Origin: Streptomyces sp. NBC_00820
GTDB lineage: Bacteria > Actinomycetota > Actinomycetes > Streptomycetales > Streptomycetaceae
Reading direction: 5' to 3'
Assembly: GCF_036347055.1 (NCBI RefSeq)
Contig: NZ_CP108882.1
Span: 5,560,501-5,624,500 of the forward strand
DNA length: 64,000 nt
Shown: piece by piece, positions 29,161-39,817 of the stretch
Layout of the letters: each line of letters begins with the position of its first letter
Position numbering within the stretch: position 1 is the stretch's first letter
Notes under the pieces: generated by a model
What the model saw: only the letters and a program-made list of their open reading frames with translations
What the model was told of the DNA's origin: nothing
Databases searched by the model: none
Position numbers and translations under genes: made by a program

Positions 29161-30069
29161 ATGCCATCCGTCATCGAAGTCACCGATCTGCGCAAGTCGT
29201 ACGGCGGACGCACCGTCGTGGACGGCGTCTCCCTCGCCGTCGAGGAGGGCGAGATCTTCGGCATCCTCGGCCCCAACGGAGCCGGCAAGACCACCACCGT
29301 GGAGTGCGTGGAGGGACTTCGCGTCCCCGACGCCGGCCGCGTCCGTGTCGCCGGCCTCGACCCCGTCGCCGACCACGCCGAGGTGTCCCGGCTCCTCGGC
29401 GCCCAGCTCCAGCAGAGCGAACTCCAGCCCAGACTCACCGTGCGGGAGGCGCTGGATCTGTACGCCTCCTTCTACCCCCGCCCCGCCGACCGGCACGCCC
29501 TCGCCGAACGGCTGGGGCTCGGCCCGAAGCTGGACACCCGGTTCGCCAAGCTCTCCGGCGGCCAGCAGCAACGTCTGTTCATCGCCCTCGCGCTGATCGG
29601 CGGCCCGCGCATCGTCGTCCTGGACGAGCTGACCACCGGCCTGGACCCGCGCGCCCGCCGCGACACCTGGCAGCTCATCGAGGACGTCCGCGCGAGCGGG
29701 GTCACGGTCCTCCTGGTCACCCACTTCATGGAGGAGGCACAGCGCCTCTGCGACCGCGTCGCGGTCATCGACAAGGGCCGGGTGGCAGCCCTGGACACCC
29801 CCGCCGGTCTCGTCCGGCGTTCGGCGGGTGCCACCGTCGTCTCCTTCACCCCGTCCGCACCGCTCGCCGAAACCGACCTGAACGCGCTGCCCGCGCTCGC
29901 CTCCGTCGAGCACCGGGACGGCCGGATCACCCTCACCGGCACCGACGAGACCGTCAACGCCGTCCTCTCCCTGCTCGCCCGCCACCACGTCACCGCGCAC
30001 CAACTGCGCGTCACCGACGCCACGCTGGACGACGCCTTCCTCGACCTCACCAAGGAGGAAGCGGCATGA
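29161..30069 (+). CDS. DrrA-like ABC transporter ATP-binding protein
   Basis: A 302-residue cytoplasmic ATPase with Walker A GPNGAGKTTT, signature KLSGGQQQR, Walker B IVVLDELTTGLDP (Glu then Leu instead of the more common Glu-Pro), H-loop LVTHFMEEA and a C-terminal DrrA-type extension ending TLDDAFLDLTKEE. It should energise the permease encoded next, whose start overlaps its stop by 4 nt. As that permease is truncated, this ATPase may have no working partner. It is divergent from the ABC exporter pair on the left. Confidence 0.92.
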   Translation: MPSVIEVTDLRKSYGGRTVVDGVSLAVEEGEIFGILGPNGAGKTTTVECVEGLRVPDAGRVRVAGLDPVADHAEVSRLLGAQLQQSELQPRLTVREALDLYASFYPRPADRHALAERLGLGPKLDTRFAKLSGGQQQRLFIALALIGGPRIVVLDELTTGLDPRARRDTWQLIEDVRASGVTVLLVTHFMEEAQRLCDRVAVIDKGRVAALDTPAGLVRRSAGATVVSFTPSAPLAETDLNALPALASVEHRDGRITLTGTDETVNAVLSLLARHHVTAHQLRVTDATLDDAFLDLTKEEAA

Positions 30070-30711
30070 ACACCGCCGTGCTCCGCACCGAGATCCGCCT
30101 CTTCCGCCGCGAACCCGGCGGCATCTTCTGGATCCTGCTCTTCCCCACCGTCCTGCTGGTGATCCTGGGCTCCATCCCCTCGTTCCGGCAGCCCGACGAC
30201 TCCATGGGCGGCCTGCGCCCGATCGACGCCTACGTACCCGTGGCCGTCCTGCTCGGCCTGATCGTCGGCGGACTGCAGTCCATGCCGCAGTCCCTGACCG
30301 GCTACCGCGAACGCGGCATCCTGCGCCGCATGTCCACGACCCCCGTACGGCCGGGCGCGCTGCTATCCGCCCACATGTGCGTGTACGGCGGCGCGGCCCT
30401 GTGCTCCGCGCTGCTCGCCCTCGCCGTCGGCCGGCTGGCGTTCGCGGTGCACCTGCCCAGGCAGCTGCCCGGGTACGTCGTCGCGCTCGTGTGCGCCGTC
30501 CTGGTGGCCCTCGCTCTCGGCTCGGTGGTGTCCGCGCTGTCGCGCACGACGAAGATCGCCGGCGCGATCGGCTCGGCCGTGTTCTTCCCGTCGATGTTCT
30601 GCGCGGGCGTCTGGCTGCCGGTGCAGGCGATGCCGCACACCCTCGCCCGGGCCGTCGGGTTCACGCCCTTCGGCGCTGCCGCCGAGGCGCTGAACCAGGC
30701 GGCGGCCGGCC
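30066..30711 (+). pseudogene. ABC-2 type permease, 3' end lost at a deletion junction
   Basis: ATG 30066 opens a DrrB-like permease: RTEIRLFRREPGGIFWILLFPTVLL, five hydrophobic segments and TPFGAAAEALNQAAAG at about residue 215. The family normally continues about 30 residues with a last helix. Instead, from about 30711 the frame runs into arginine-rich nonsense until 31229. From the same point another frame encodes the end of a LuxR-type regulator. The simplest reading is a deletion that removed the permease end, a sensor kinase and the receiver domain. Confidence 0.85.
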
Positions 30712-30957
30712 GTCGCCTCCCGCCTGGTCTCCGCCGTCCGCGCCCCCAGGACTCCCGGCAACGAGCCGTTGTCCGCACGCGAACGCGAGGTGCTGGCGCT
30801 GGTCGCCAAGGGCACGTCCAACCGGGAGATCGCCCGCGAGCTGTTCATCAGCGAGGCGACCGTGAAGACCCATCTCACGCACCTCTACGCCAAGTTGGGC
30901 GCGAAGGACCGCGCGGCCGCGGTGGCGGTCGCCTACGACCGGGGCATCCTCGGCTAA
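30712..30957 (+). pseudogene. LuxR-family response regulator remnant (DNA-binding domain only)
   Basis: In a frame different from the permease, codons from about 30712 give AVASRLVSAVR, then LSAREREVLALVAKG, SNREIARELFISEATVKTHL and a normal NarL/LuxR ending with TAA at 30955-30957. This is the complete helix-turn-helix with its linker, but the phosphoreceiver domain is missing and there is no ribosome site at the junction. An internal TTG at 30769 could in theory start a 62-residue HTH peptide. The stop overlaps that of the convergent glycosyltransferase. Confidence 0.85.
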
Positions 30958-32450
30958 CCGGAACCCGGGGGACAGGGAACGGGGCCCGCGCGTCCGGCGT
31001 CCTGGCGGCACCGCTCGTACACCGTCACCCGCCGCCCGCGCACCTGCGCGTCCGCCACCACCGTGAAGTAGCCGCGCAGCACGGCGGTCTTCGCGCCGTC
31101 CCGCCCGCCCCTTACCGGCCGGGCCACCTCGGCCGCGTCCGTGACCAGCAGTATCCGCCGCTGTGCCAGCATCGCGGCCCGTATCCGGCGGGGAGCGGCC
31201 TCCTCGCCCTTCAGCGTTCCGGACCGTAACGGGCTCTCGGCCAGCGCGACGTCCCGCAGGCCGGCGAAGGCGTCGGGGGAGACCAGCGCGGTGTCGCGCC
31301 GGGCCGCCGGTACGAAGACCACCGCGTCCCCGGCCCGCTTCAGCTGCCGTACGTTCCCGGCCGCCGCGAGGACGTCGTCCACCCGGCTGGCCGGGGACCG
31401 CTTGGCCAGCGCCTGCGGCAGCAGCGCCACCACCGCCGTCGCGAGCGCCACCGGGACGAGCAGGCGTGACGCCCGCGGGTACCGCGGCCCGGCCGCCCGT
31501 ACCGCCGCACCCAGCGCCGAGCCGATCAGCAGGGCCAGGCCCAGCATGCTGAACAGCACGTACCGGTCCAGGAAGAGAGGCTGGACCAGGGAGATGCCGA
31601 GCAGGCCGAGCTGCGGCACCGCCAGCAACGGCAGCCCGACCGCCGCCGCCGACAGCCGGCCCACGCGCGGCCGGTCCAGCAGTGCGCCGAGACCGCCGAT
31701 CGCCAGCAGGACCGCCGGACCGATCAGCATGTGCCACGTCAACGGCGGTATCCAGGACACCTGGTCGGACTGGGTCCGGCTGAAGAGGATCAACGGCAGC
31801 GCGGCGCCGACCGCCCCGGTCGAGGCCACCGCCCACCGTGTCCGGGTCCCGCGTGCGGCCTTCGTCCAGAGCAGCGTCGCCAGGTGGGCGGGCAGGACCA
31901 GCAGCGACAGCCAGTTCAGCAGCGCGCACACCGCGACGACGCCCCCGTAGGCCACCCAGTGCCCCGTCCGGGCCCGTCCCCGCAACGCCGTCACCAGCAG
32001 CAGGGTCGAGATCCCCGCCCCGGCCGCGACCAGCGCGTAGGAGCGGCCCTCCTGGAGATAGAACTGCACGGCCGGAAGCAGCCCGAACGCCAATCCGCCC
32101 GCCAGGCCCGCCCAGCGGCCGGTCAGCCGGTGGCCGATGAGCGCCACGCAGGTCGCGGCCGTCGCCGTGGCCAGGACCGAGGGAAGCCGCAGGGTCGTGG
32201 TGCTCGCCCCGAAGCAGACGAAGAGCCCGTGCATCAGCAGGTAGTAGAGCCCGTGCACGGCATCGACCTGTCCGAGCATGTACCAGATGCCGGAGGCGGG
32301 CCGCTGGGCCACCTGCCAGGTCGCGGCCTCGTCCCGCCACATGCTCCGCTGCCGGGACAGGCCCCACAGACCGAGGGCGAGCGTCCACGGCAGCGGGATC
32401 AGCCACAGCGGCGGCCGGTACCGGCGGAACGCGCCGGCCGGCCGCGTCAC
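30954..32450 (-). CDS. Polytopic membrane glycosyltransferase (GT39/ArnT-like)
   Basis: About 498 residues with 10 or more hydrophobic segments. The first loop has the Asp-Glu pair in RQRSMWRDEAATWQV, the usual catalytic position of GT-C enzymes using polyprenyl-phosphate sugars, followed by HGLYYLLMHGLF and VQFYLQEGRSYAL. A soluble C-terminal domain (about 390-498) ends Cys-rich. It probably mannosylates or glycosylates envelope proteins or lipids; donor and acceptor are not known. The chosen GTG 32450 overlaps by 4 nt the stop of a 16-codon upstream reading frame with a strong ribosome site. The open frame extends to 32639. Confidence 0.8.
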   Translation of the reverse strand: MTRPAGAFRRYRPPLWLIPLPWTLALGLWGLSRQRSMWRDEAATWQVAQRPASGIWYMLGQVDAVHGLYYLLMHGLFVCFGASTTTLRLPSVLATATAATCVALIGHRLTGRWAGLAGGLAFGLLPAVQFYLQEGRSYALVAAGAGISTLLLVTALRGRARTGHWVAYGGVVAVCALLNWLSLLVLPAHLATLLWTKAARGTRTRWAVASTGAVGAALPLILFSRTQSDQVSWIPPLTWHMLIGPAVLLAIGGLGALLDRPRVGRLSAAAVGLPLLAVPQLGLLGISLVQPLFLDRYVLFSMLGLALLIGSALGAAVRAAGPRYPRASRLLVPVALATAVVALLPQALAKRSPASRVDDVLAAAGNVRQLKRAGDAVVFVPAARRDTALVSPDAFAGLRDVALAESPLRSGTLKGEEAAPRRIRAAMLAQRRILLVTDAAEVARPVRGGRDGAKTAVLRGYFTVVADAQVRGRRVTVYERCRQDAGRAGPVPCPPGSG

Positions 32451-32497
32451 CTGGAGCGCACGGCGGCGGGAAGGGAGACGGCGGGCAACTCGCGCAT
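32447..32497 (-). CDS. Possible 16-residue leader peptide coupled to the glycosyltransferase
   Basis: ATG 32497 has GGAGG 7 nt upstream, the best ribosome site in this stretch, and opens a 16-codon frame beginning MRELPAV. Its TGA (32447-32449) overlaps the GTG of the glycosyltransferase. This could couple translation. Alternatively a one-base frameshift separates the true start from the main frame. Confidence 0.35.
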   Translation of the reverse strand: MRELPAVSLPAAVRSR

Positions 32498-33069
32498 GAA
32501 CGGTCCTCCGGGGATCGACGGTCGGTGCCGCGGAGGACGGGCCGTCGAACGCCGCGGACCGGATCCCTCCCGCCGCTCCGGGACCGCCGGACAGCGTCTC
32601 GACGGCTCGAGGCCGAGACGGAATCCGGACGCCGGACACCCACCCCCCCTGGGCGTGCCCCCCTTGGTGCGAGGTCCGCCGGGCCGGGTGGGCAGGCCAT
32701 GAAGTTACCGGATGTGGATCACCGGCAACCAGGGGTCACCGCCGTGGGCAGTGTCACCGCCGACGCGGGGAACCCCGCCCGCGCGCCGCGGGCGAACTGA
32801 CCGTCTCCACCCGTGAAACGACGGTTCGCCCCTGGGCCCTGTCGTCAAACTCGCTCCCCCACTGCCTCAAGGGCGTGGGAGGTGCCCACAGCCTCGCGGC
32901 GTCACGCATGTCCTCTCGCCGCACCGGGCCCCGACCCACGTACATCCACTACGAGGGCCAGGGCCCGGCACGCCCAGAGAACGCACCTGACGCCGCGAGG
33001 CCCGCCCTCCAGGCGGACGACGGGAGTTTGACGACAGGACCTAGTCCGCGCCCCGCCCCGCCCCGCCCG
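32451..33069. other. Intergenic region between glycosyltransferase and glgX
   Basis: About 620 bases. The left part holds the leader frame and, at 32735-32744 and 32753-32762, a direct repeat of GTCACCGCCG. The right part is a MITE-like element (32835-33041), listed separately. I see no other coding potential and no RNA gene. Confidence 0.6.
32835..33041. mobile_element. MITE-like palindromic element, about 207 bp
   Basis: The ends carry perfect inverted repeats CCTGTCGTCAAACTC (32838-32852) and GAGTTTGACGACAGG (33024-33038). A second matched pair lies further in: GCCTCGCGGCGTCA on the left and TGACGCCGCGAGGC on the right. CCGGGCCC recurs near the centre of both arms. The two halves are thus imperfect reverse complements over about 85 bp. 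It has no transposase gene, so it would be a non-autonomous element moved by an IS with the same ends. A clear target duplication is not visible. Confidence 0.8.
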
Positions 33070-35316
<2,247 letters not shown>

Positions 35317-35562
35317 CAGTCGCCCCTCTTCTGTGTGGCTCGGCCCCGGGGGCGCGGCCGGCCGTGCCGAAGGGCCGGGTGTGCGGGCCCCCGGCCCGAC
35401 GGCACACCCGGCCGACCGGTGCGGCTGCCCGCCCTGACGGCTCCGCGCGGGCCGGGGGTCCCCTCCTGGGGAACTCCCCTTCACGTCGTCCTCCCACTGT
35501 TCTGCCCAGCGCGGGCGTCGCACTCACGTTTCCCCGGGGTGGGCCCGGTCGTTGAGCCCCGC

Positions 35563-36795
35563 GTGAGGCACGTACAAGGAAACGCGCGGCGCGCGGCGGC
35601 CGCGCTGGCCGCGGTAATGACATGGGTCGGACTGCTGGCAGGGGCCGCCGGCTGCACCTCGGAGGGCTCCGGCCCGCTGGGCATCGGCGGGCCCGTGGGC
35701 AAACCCCCCGCACCCGAGGACGTCATCCGCGTCACCCCGGGTGACGGCGGCAAGGCCGTCCGGCCCGCGGAGCGGCTGCGGGTACGGCTGCCCGGCGGGC
35801 GCCTGGAGAAGGTCAGCGTCGTCCGGTCCCAGGACGCCCAGGACACCCCGGTACCGGGGCGCGTCAGCGCCGACGGGCTGAGCTGGGAGCCCGACGACAA
35901 GCGGCTGGCGCTGGCCGCCAAGTACACCGTCGACGTGGTGGCGCTGGACACCCACGGCCGCCGCTCGGCCCGGCACTCCACCTTCACGACGTACGTCCCC
36001 GACAAGCGCTTCATCGGCTACGTCACCCCCGAGAACCGCTCCGTCGTCGGCACCGGAATGATCGTTTCCCTGGCCTTCAGCCACGACATCACCGACCGCG
36101 CCGCCGTGCAGCGCGCCGTGCGCGTCACCGCGGAACCGCCCGTGGAGATCAGCGCGCACTGGTTCGGCAAGAACCGGCTGGACTTCCGCCCCGAGCGCTA
36201 CTGGAAGCCCGGCACCGAGGTCACCGTCGACCTCGGACTGCGCGACGTCGAGGGCGCGCCCGGCGTCTACGGGCTCCAGCGGAAGACGGTGACCTTCACC
36301 GTCGGGCGCAGCCAGGTCTCCCTGGTCGACGCGGCCAAGCACACCATGGAGGTACGGCGGGACGGCGATCTGCTCGCCACCGTGCCGATCACCGCGGGCG
36401 CCCCCGACCACCCCACCTACAACGGGAAGATGGTCGTGATGGACATGCTCGAGGTCACCCGGATGAACAGCCAGACGGTCGGCTTCGGCGGCGAGTACGA
36501 CATCCCCGACGTCCCGCACGCCATGAAACTCACCGACTCCGGAACCTTCCTGCACGGCAACTACTGGGCACCGACCGCCCCCGGCCAGGTCAATGTCAGC
36601 CACGGCTGCGTGGGACTCAAGGACGTCAAGGGAGGCGGCTCGGACACCCCGGCGGGCTGGTTCTTCGACCGGAGCCTGATCGGGGACGTCATCGAGGTCG
36701 TGAACAGCAAGGACAAAACCGTCTCCCCCGACAATGGGCTCTCGGGGTGGAACATGGCGTGGAACGCGTGGAAAGCGGGCAGCGTGCTCAAGTAG
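35563..36795 (+). CDS. L,D-transpeptidase lipoprotein (Ig-like plus YkuD domains), copy 1
   Basis: A 410-residue exported protein. The signal peptide ends in the lipobox LLAGAAGC (about residue 30). Two Ig-like domains (about 45-265) are followed by a YkuD catalytic domain with HGNYWAP and VSHGCVGL, the catalytic Cys being near residue 348. By family it forms 3-3 crosslinks in peptidoglycan from outside the membrane. GTG 35563 is chosen for its signal peptide; GTG 35539 is also in frame, and neither has a clear ribosome site. The next gene is a paralogue. It diverges from glgX. Confidence 0.92.
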   Translation: MRHVQGNARRAAAALAAVMTWVGLLAGAAGCTSEGSGPLGIGGPVGKPPAPEDVIRVTPGDGGKAVRPAERLRVRLPGGRLEKVSVVRSQDAQDTPVPGRVSADGLSWEPDDKRLALAAKYTVDVVALDTHGRRSARHSTFTTYVPDKRFIGYVTPENRSVVGTGMIVSLAFSHDITDRAAVQRAVRVTAEPPVEISAHWFGKNRLDFRPERYWKPGTEVTVDLGLRDVEGAPGVYGLQRKTVTFTVGRSQVSLVDAAKHTMEVRRDGDLLATVPITAGAPDHPTYNGKMVVMDMLEVTRMNSQTVGFGGEYDIPDVPHAMKLTDSGTFLHGNYWAPTAPGQVNVSHGCVGLKDVKGGGSDTPAGWFFDRSLIGDVIEVVNSKDKTVSPDNGLSGWNMAWNAWKAGSVLK

Positions 36796-36963
36796 CCAGG
36801 TGAAGCGCGGGGTTCGGGGGTCACGGGGGCCGGTCGAAGTTGCGACGCAACGGTGACATTCGGCTGACTCCCCGTCCTAAACCCTGCGGTTACCATGCTC
36901 CGATGCGGGCGCGGGACGCGCCGGGGCGTGGGCCTGTGACCAGGCCTTGGAGGGGAGAGCAAC

Positions 36964-38202
36964 TTGAACGTGCGGCCGATATCGGGGGCTCCGGCGGGGG
37001 ACCGGCGGAGAGGTCGTCAGGGACTGGCGCTCATGACGGGAGCCCTGGTGCTGTCCCTCGCCGCGTGCGGCGGGGGCGGCGGTTCCGGCTCCGGGTCGGG
37101 TGACGGCAAGGCCAAGTCCTCGGACACCCGGCAGAGCAAGCAGTCCACGGCCGCCGTCAGCATCTCGCCCAAGTCCGGTGCCGCGCACGTCGACACCAGC
37201 GGCGCCCTCAAGGTCGGAGTCACCAAGGGCAAGCTGACCGAGGTCACCGTCAAGGACGACAAGGGCACCGCGGTCGACGGCGCCATCGCCGCCGACGGTG
37301 CCGGCTGGACGCCGTCGACGCACCTGGCCGCCGCCACCAAGTACACGGTGCACGCGGTCGCGAAGGACTCCGCGGGCCGCGAGGCCGCCGAGGACTCGAC
37401 GTTCACCACGCTCACGCCGAAGAACACCTTCGTCGGCAACTTCACGCCCGAGGACGGCTCCACCGTCGGCGTCGGCATGCCGTTCTCCCTCCGCTTCACC
37501 CGGGGCATCACCCACCCCGAGGCCGTCGAGAAGGCCGTCAGCATCAAGACCGAGCCGGCCGTCGACGTCGAGGGCCACTGGTTCGGCAACGACCGCCTCG
37601 ACTTCCGCCCGGAGAAGTACTGGAAGTCGGGTACGAAGGTCACGATCGACCTCAACCTCGACGGCGTCGAGGGCCGCTCCGGCGTCTACGGCAAGCAGCA
37701 CAAGACGGTGAAGTTCACCATCGGCCGCGACCGGGTGTCCTACGTGGACGCCAAGAAGCACACGATGAAGGTCACCCAGGACGGGAAGGTCATCAAGACC
37801 ATCCCGGTCACCACCGGCAAGCCCGGCTACGACACCTGGAACGGCCAGATGGTCATGAGCCAGAAGCTCGTCGTGACCCGCATGAACGGCGAGACGGTCG
37901 GCTACGGCGGCGAGTACGACATCAAGGACGTCCCGCACGCCATCCGTCTGACCGACTCCGGCACCTTCGTCCACGGCAACTACTGGGGCGGCGGCGCCTT
38001 CGGCAACTTCAACGCCAGCCACGGCTGCATCGGTCTGCGCGACGTGCGCGGCGGCTACGACAAGGGCGTCCCGGCGGCGTGGTTCTTCAACCACTCCATC
38101 GTCGGCGACGTGGTGGTCGTACGGCACGCCCACGACCGCACGGTCGACCCGGCGAACGGCCTCAACGGCTGGAACATGTCCTGGGACGAGTGGAAGAAGT
38201 AG
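36964..38202 (+). CDS. L,D-transpeptidase lipoprotein, copy 2
   Basis: A 412-residue paralogue of the preceding gene with lipobox LSLAACGGG (about residue 35), a Gly/Ser linker, Ig-like domains and the YkuD domain with HGNYWGGGAFGNFNASHGCIGL (positions about 337-358, catalytic Cys near 354). It crosslinks cell-wall stem peptides. TTG 36964 is favoured because GGGGAG is 6-8 nt away; GTG 36970 is the alternative. Upstream, GTTGCG-A-CGCAAC (36839-36851) is a small palindrome that could be an operator. A strong terminator follows. Confidence 0.92.
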   Translation: MNVRPISGAPAGDRRRGRQGLALMTGALVLSLAACGGGGGSGSGSGDGKAKSSDTRQSKQSTAAVSISPKSGAAHVDTSGALKVGVTKGKLTEVTVKDDKGTAVDGAIAADGAGWTPSTHLAAATKYTVHAVAKDSAGREAAEDSTFTTLTPKNTFVGNFTPEDGSTVGVGMPFSLRFTRGITHPEAVEKAVSIKTEPAVDVEGHWFGNDRLDFRPEKYWKSGTKVTIDLNLDGVEGRSGVYGKQHKTVKFTIGRDRVSYVDAKKHTMKVTQDGKVIKTIPVTTGKPGYDTWNGQMVMSQKLVVTRMNGETVGYGGEYDIKDVPHAIRLTDSGTFVHGNYWGGGAFGNFNASHGCIGLRDVRGGYDKGVPAAWFFNHSIVGDVVVVRHAHDRTVDPANGLNGWNMSWDEWKK

Positions 38203-38219
38203 CGACCGGCGGGTGTGAG

Positions 38220-38258
38220 GGGGCGGGGCGTCCGGTGGACGCCCCGCCCCTTCTTCTT
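38220..38258. terminator. Strong bidirectional terminator
   Basis: A perfect 14-bp stem of GGGGCGGGGCGTCC and its complement with a 3-nt loop, followed by TTCTTCTTT, sits between the second L,D-transpeptidase and the convergent MauE-like gene. Confidence 0.9.
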
Positions 38259-38284
38259 TCCCGGCCGCCGGGCCTTCGGGCTCT

Positions 38285-39181
38285 TCAGACCAGGGGCAGG
38301 GAGGTGCGCCCCGGGAAGCCGTCGAGCAGGTCCACGTCCACCGGCAGGTCGGTCAGGTCGTCGATCAGGGTGACCCGGACCGCGGGCCGGTCGGTGGTGT
38401 CCCTGGTCGCGCCCGGGTCCACCGCGAACAGCACGGTGACCGGGCATGCCGCGCCGTCCGGGTCATGGACCCCGGCGTACTGGAGGAAGCGCCAGCCGTC
38501 GGCCTCCCAGTGGTCGATCAGCCCCGAGCGCACGACCGGCGCCGCGGCCACCCACGCCAGTGAGCGCTCCAGCAGTTCGACGGAGGCGGCGACCGGCACC
38601 TCCGCGTCCGGGGCTCCCGGGAGCGGGTGCCCGAACACCTTCAGCCGCGTCCTGCGCAGCGGCACCAGCCACAGTTCGTCCAGATCGCCGGAGACCGCGA
38701 CCAGCACGGCCGCGGCGACGGCCAGGAACACGGCCGACGCCACCGGGTGCCCGGCGGCCTGGCTCCACCAGGCCGTCCGCGCTCCGGTGGCCGCGGCCCC
38801 GCCCGCCACGACGAGTCCCGCCCGGGCGAAGGACCGCCAGGTGAGCGGGGAGTCGTCCCGCGCGGTGCACCCGCAGGACGACTCCGGGGCGGTCGCCCGG
38901 GCGTACCCGAGGTAGCCCAGGAAGCCGAGCCCCAGGGCGGTCGCCGCGAGGCCCGGGACCTCCGTGGCCGGTGCCGCCAACAGGCCTGCGGCGACCACGA
39001 GTTCCGCGGCCCCGGTGGCCCGCAGGACGGCCGTGGCGCGGCGGCCGTCGCCCAGGACGCGCACCAGTACGGTGCCGGCCGCCTGCCGTGCCGTCTGCCG
39101 GCCGAACGCCTTGCCCGCCCCGGTGGCGGCGAGCAGGACCCCGAGCAGCAGCGGCGCGAGGCTCGTAACGAGCGAGACCAT
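38285..39181 (-). CDS. MauE/DoxX-like redox-associated membrane protein
   Basis: A 298-residue protein. The N-terminal four-helix membrane domain (about 1-170) has GAGKAFGRQTARQAAGTVLVRVL, AELVVAAGLL and GFLGYLGYARATAPESSCGC, whose CxC pair is typical of MauE. A soluble C-terminal half (about 180-298) has no clear family. MauE proteins are linked to disulfide formation in partner proteins. It is the third gene of a minus-strand group with a Tat-exported protein and a protein of 16 cysteines, for which it could provide oxidising power. ATG 39181 has GGAGG 6 nt upstream. Confidence 0.75.
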   Translation of the reverse strand: MVSLVTSLAPLLLGVLLAATGAGKAFGRQTARQAAGTVLVRVLGDGRRATAVLRATGAAELVVAAGLLAAPATEVPGLAATALGLGFLGYLGYARATAPESSCGCTARDDSPLTWRSFARAGLVVAGGAAATGARTAWWSQAAGHPVASAVFLAVAAAVLVAVSGDLDELWLVPLRRTRLKVFGHPLPGAPDAEVPVAASVELLERSLAWVAAAPVVRSGLIDHWEADGWRFLQYAGVHDPDGAACPVTVLFAVDPGATRDTTDRPAVRVTLIDDLTDLPVDVDLLDGFPGRTSLPLV

Positions 39182-39197
39182 CACGTACCTCCTCGGC

Positions 39198-39806
39198 TCA
39201 GTGCCCGACGCTGATGCGGGCGATGTCCACGCTGTCGTCGGCGGGCCGCCAGGCTCCGAGCACCTGGGCGTGGTGCCCGATCCGCAGCTGCGAGAGGTCG
39301 GAGGTGAGGGCGCCGCCGCGGAAGGAGGCGGTGGTCCGCTTCGTCACGACGTTGCCGACCAGGGCGTTGCGGCCGTGGCTCAGGTGCAGCCTCGACCGCT
39401 CGATGCCGCGGACGGTGACGTAGAGGTTGACGATGTTCACCCACACCGCGTCGGCGGCCATGGTGCCGTCAGGCATGTCGACGCCCCGCGCGTACAGGCC
39501 GTCGCCGACCTCGACGGCCTCGGCGGTGACCGTCTCCAGCTTCCAGAGGCTGGTGGCGTTGGTGAGCTGGACGAGCCGGTGGCCGCCGTCGGACTCGACG
39601 ACTTCGAGGACACTGCCCTTGATCCGGCTGACGCGGCCGTCGATGAAGGACGACTTGGAGATCGCAGGGTCCAGGGAGGGCGTCGGGGCGGCGAACGCGG
39701 CGTCCGCGTCCAGTGCGCCGAGTGCGGAGGCGCCCACGATGGTGGCGCCGCCGACCGCCGCGGCCGTCAGCAGACGGCGGCGGTCGAGGCCTTCGCGTCC
39801 GGTCAT
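39198..39806 (-). CDS. Tat-exported DUF5666-like protein
   Basis: A 202-residue protein with a twin-arginine-type signal (DRRRLLTAAAVGGATIVGASALG, about residues 8-30) and a mature domain with repeated beta segments: DGRVSRIKGSVLEVVES, DGLYARGVDMPDGTMAADAVWVNI and SQLRIGHHAQVLGAW, resembling DUF5666 or OB-like modules. AGGAGG lies 6 nt before ATG 39806. It lies 11 nt from the cysteine-rich gene upstream and 16 nt from the MauE-like gene downstream, so the three are one transcription unit. Export via Tat suggests it folds in the cytoplasm. Function unknown. Confidence 0.7.
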   Translation of the reverse strand: MTGREGLDRRRLLTAAAVGGATIVGASALGALDADAAFAAPTPSLDPAISKSSFIDGRVSRIKGSVLEVVESDGGHRLVQLTNATSLWKLETVTAEAVEVGDGLYARGVDMPDGTMAADAVWVNIVNLYVTVRGIERSRLHLSHGRNALVGNVVTKRTTASFRGGALTSDLSQLRIGHHAQVLGAWRPADDSVDIARISVGH

Positions 39807-39817
39807 GGTCGTCCTCC

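Noticed and set aside
30769..30957. Independent small LuxR-type HTH gene
   Set aside because: A TTG start without ribosome site in the middle of a recognisable response-regulator linker; better explained as the tail of a deleted gene.
32560..32660. tRNA-like sequence giving a GVRIPSRP reading
   Set aside because: No anticodon arm or T-loop consensus could be built on either strand.
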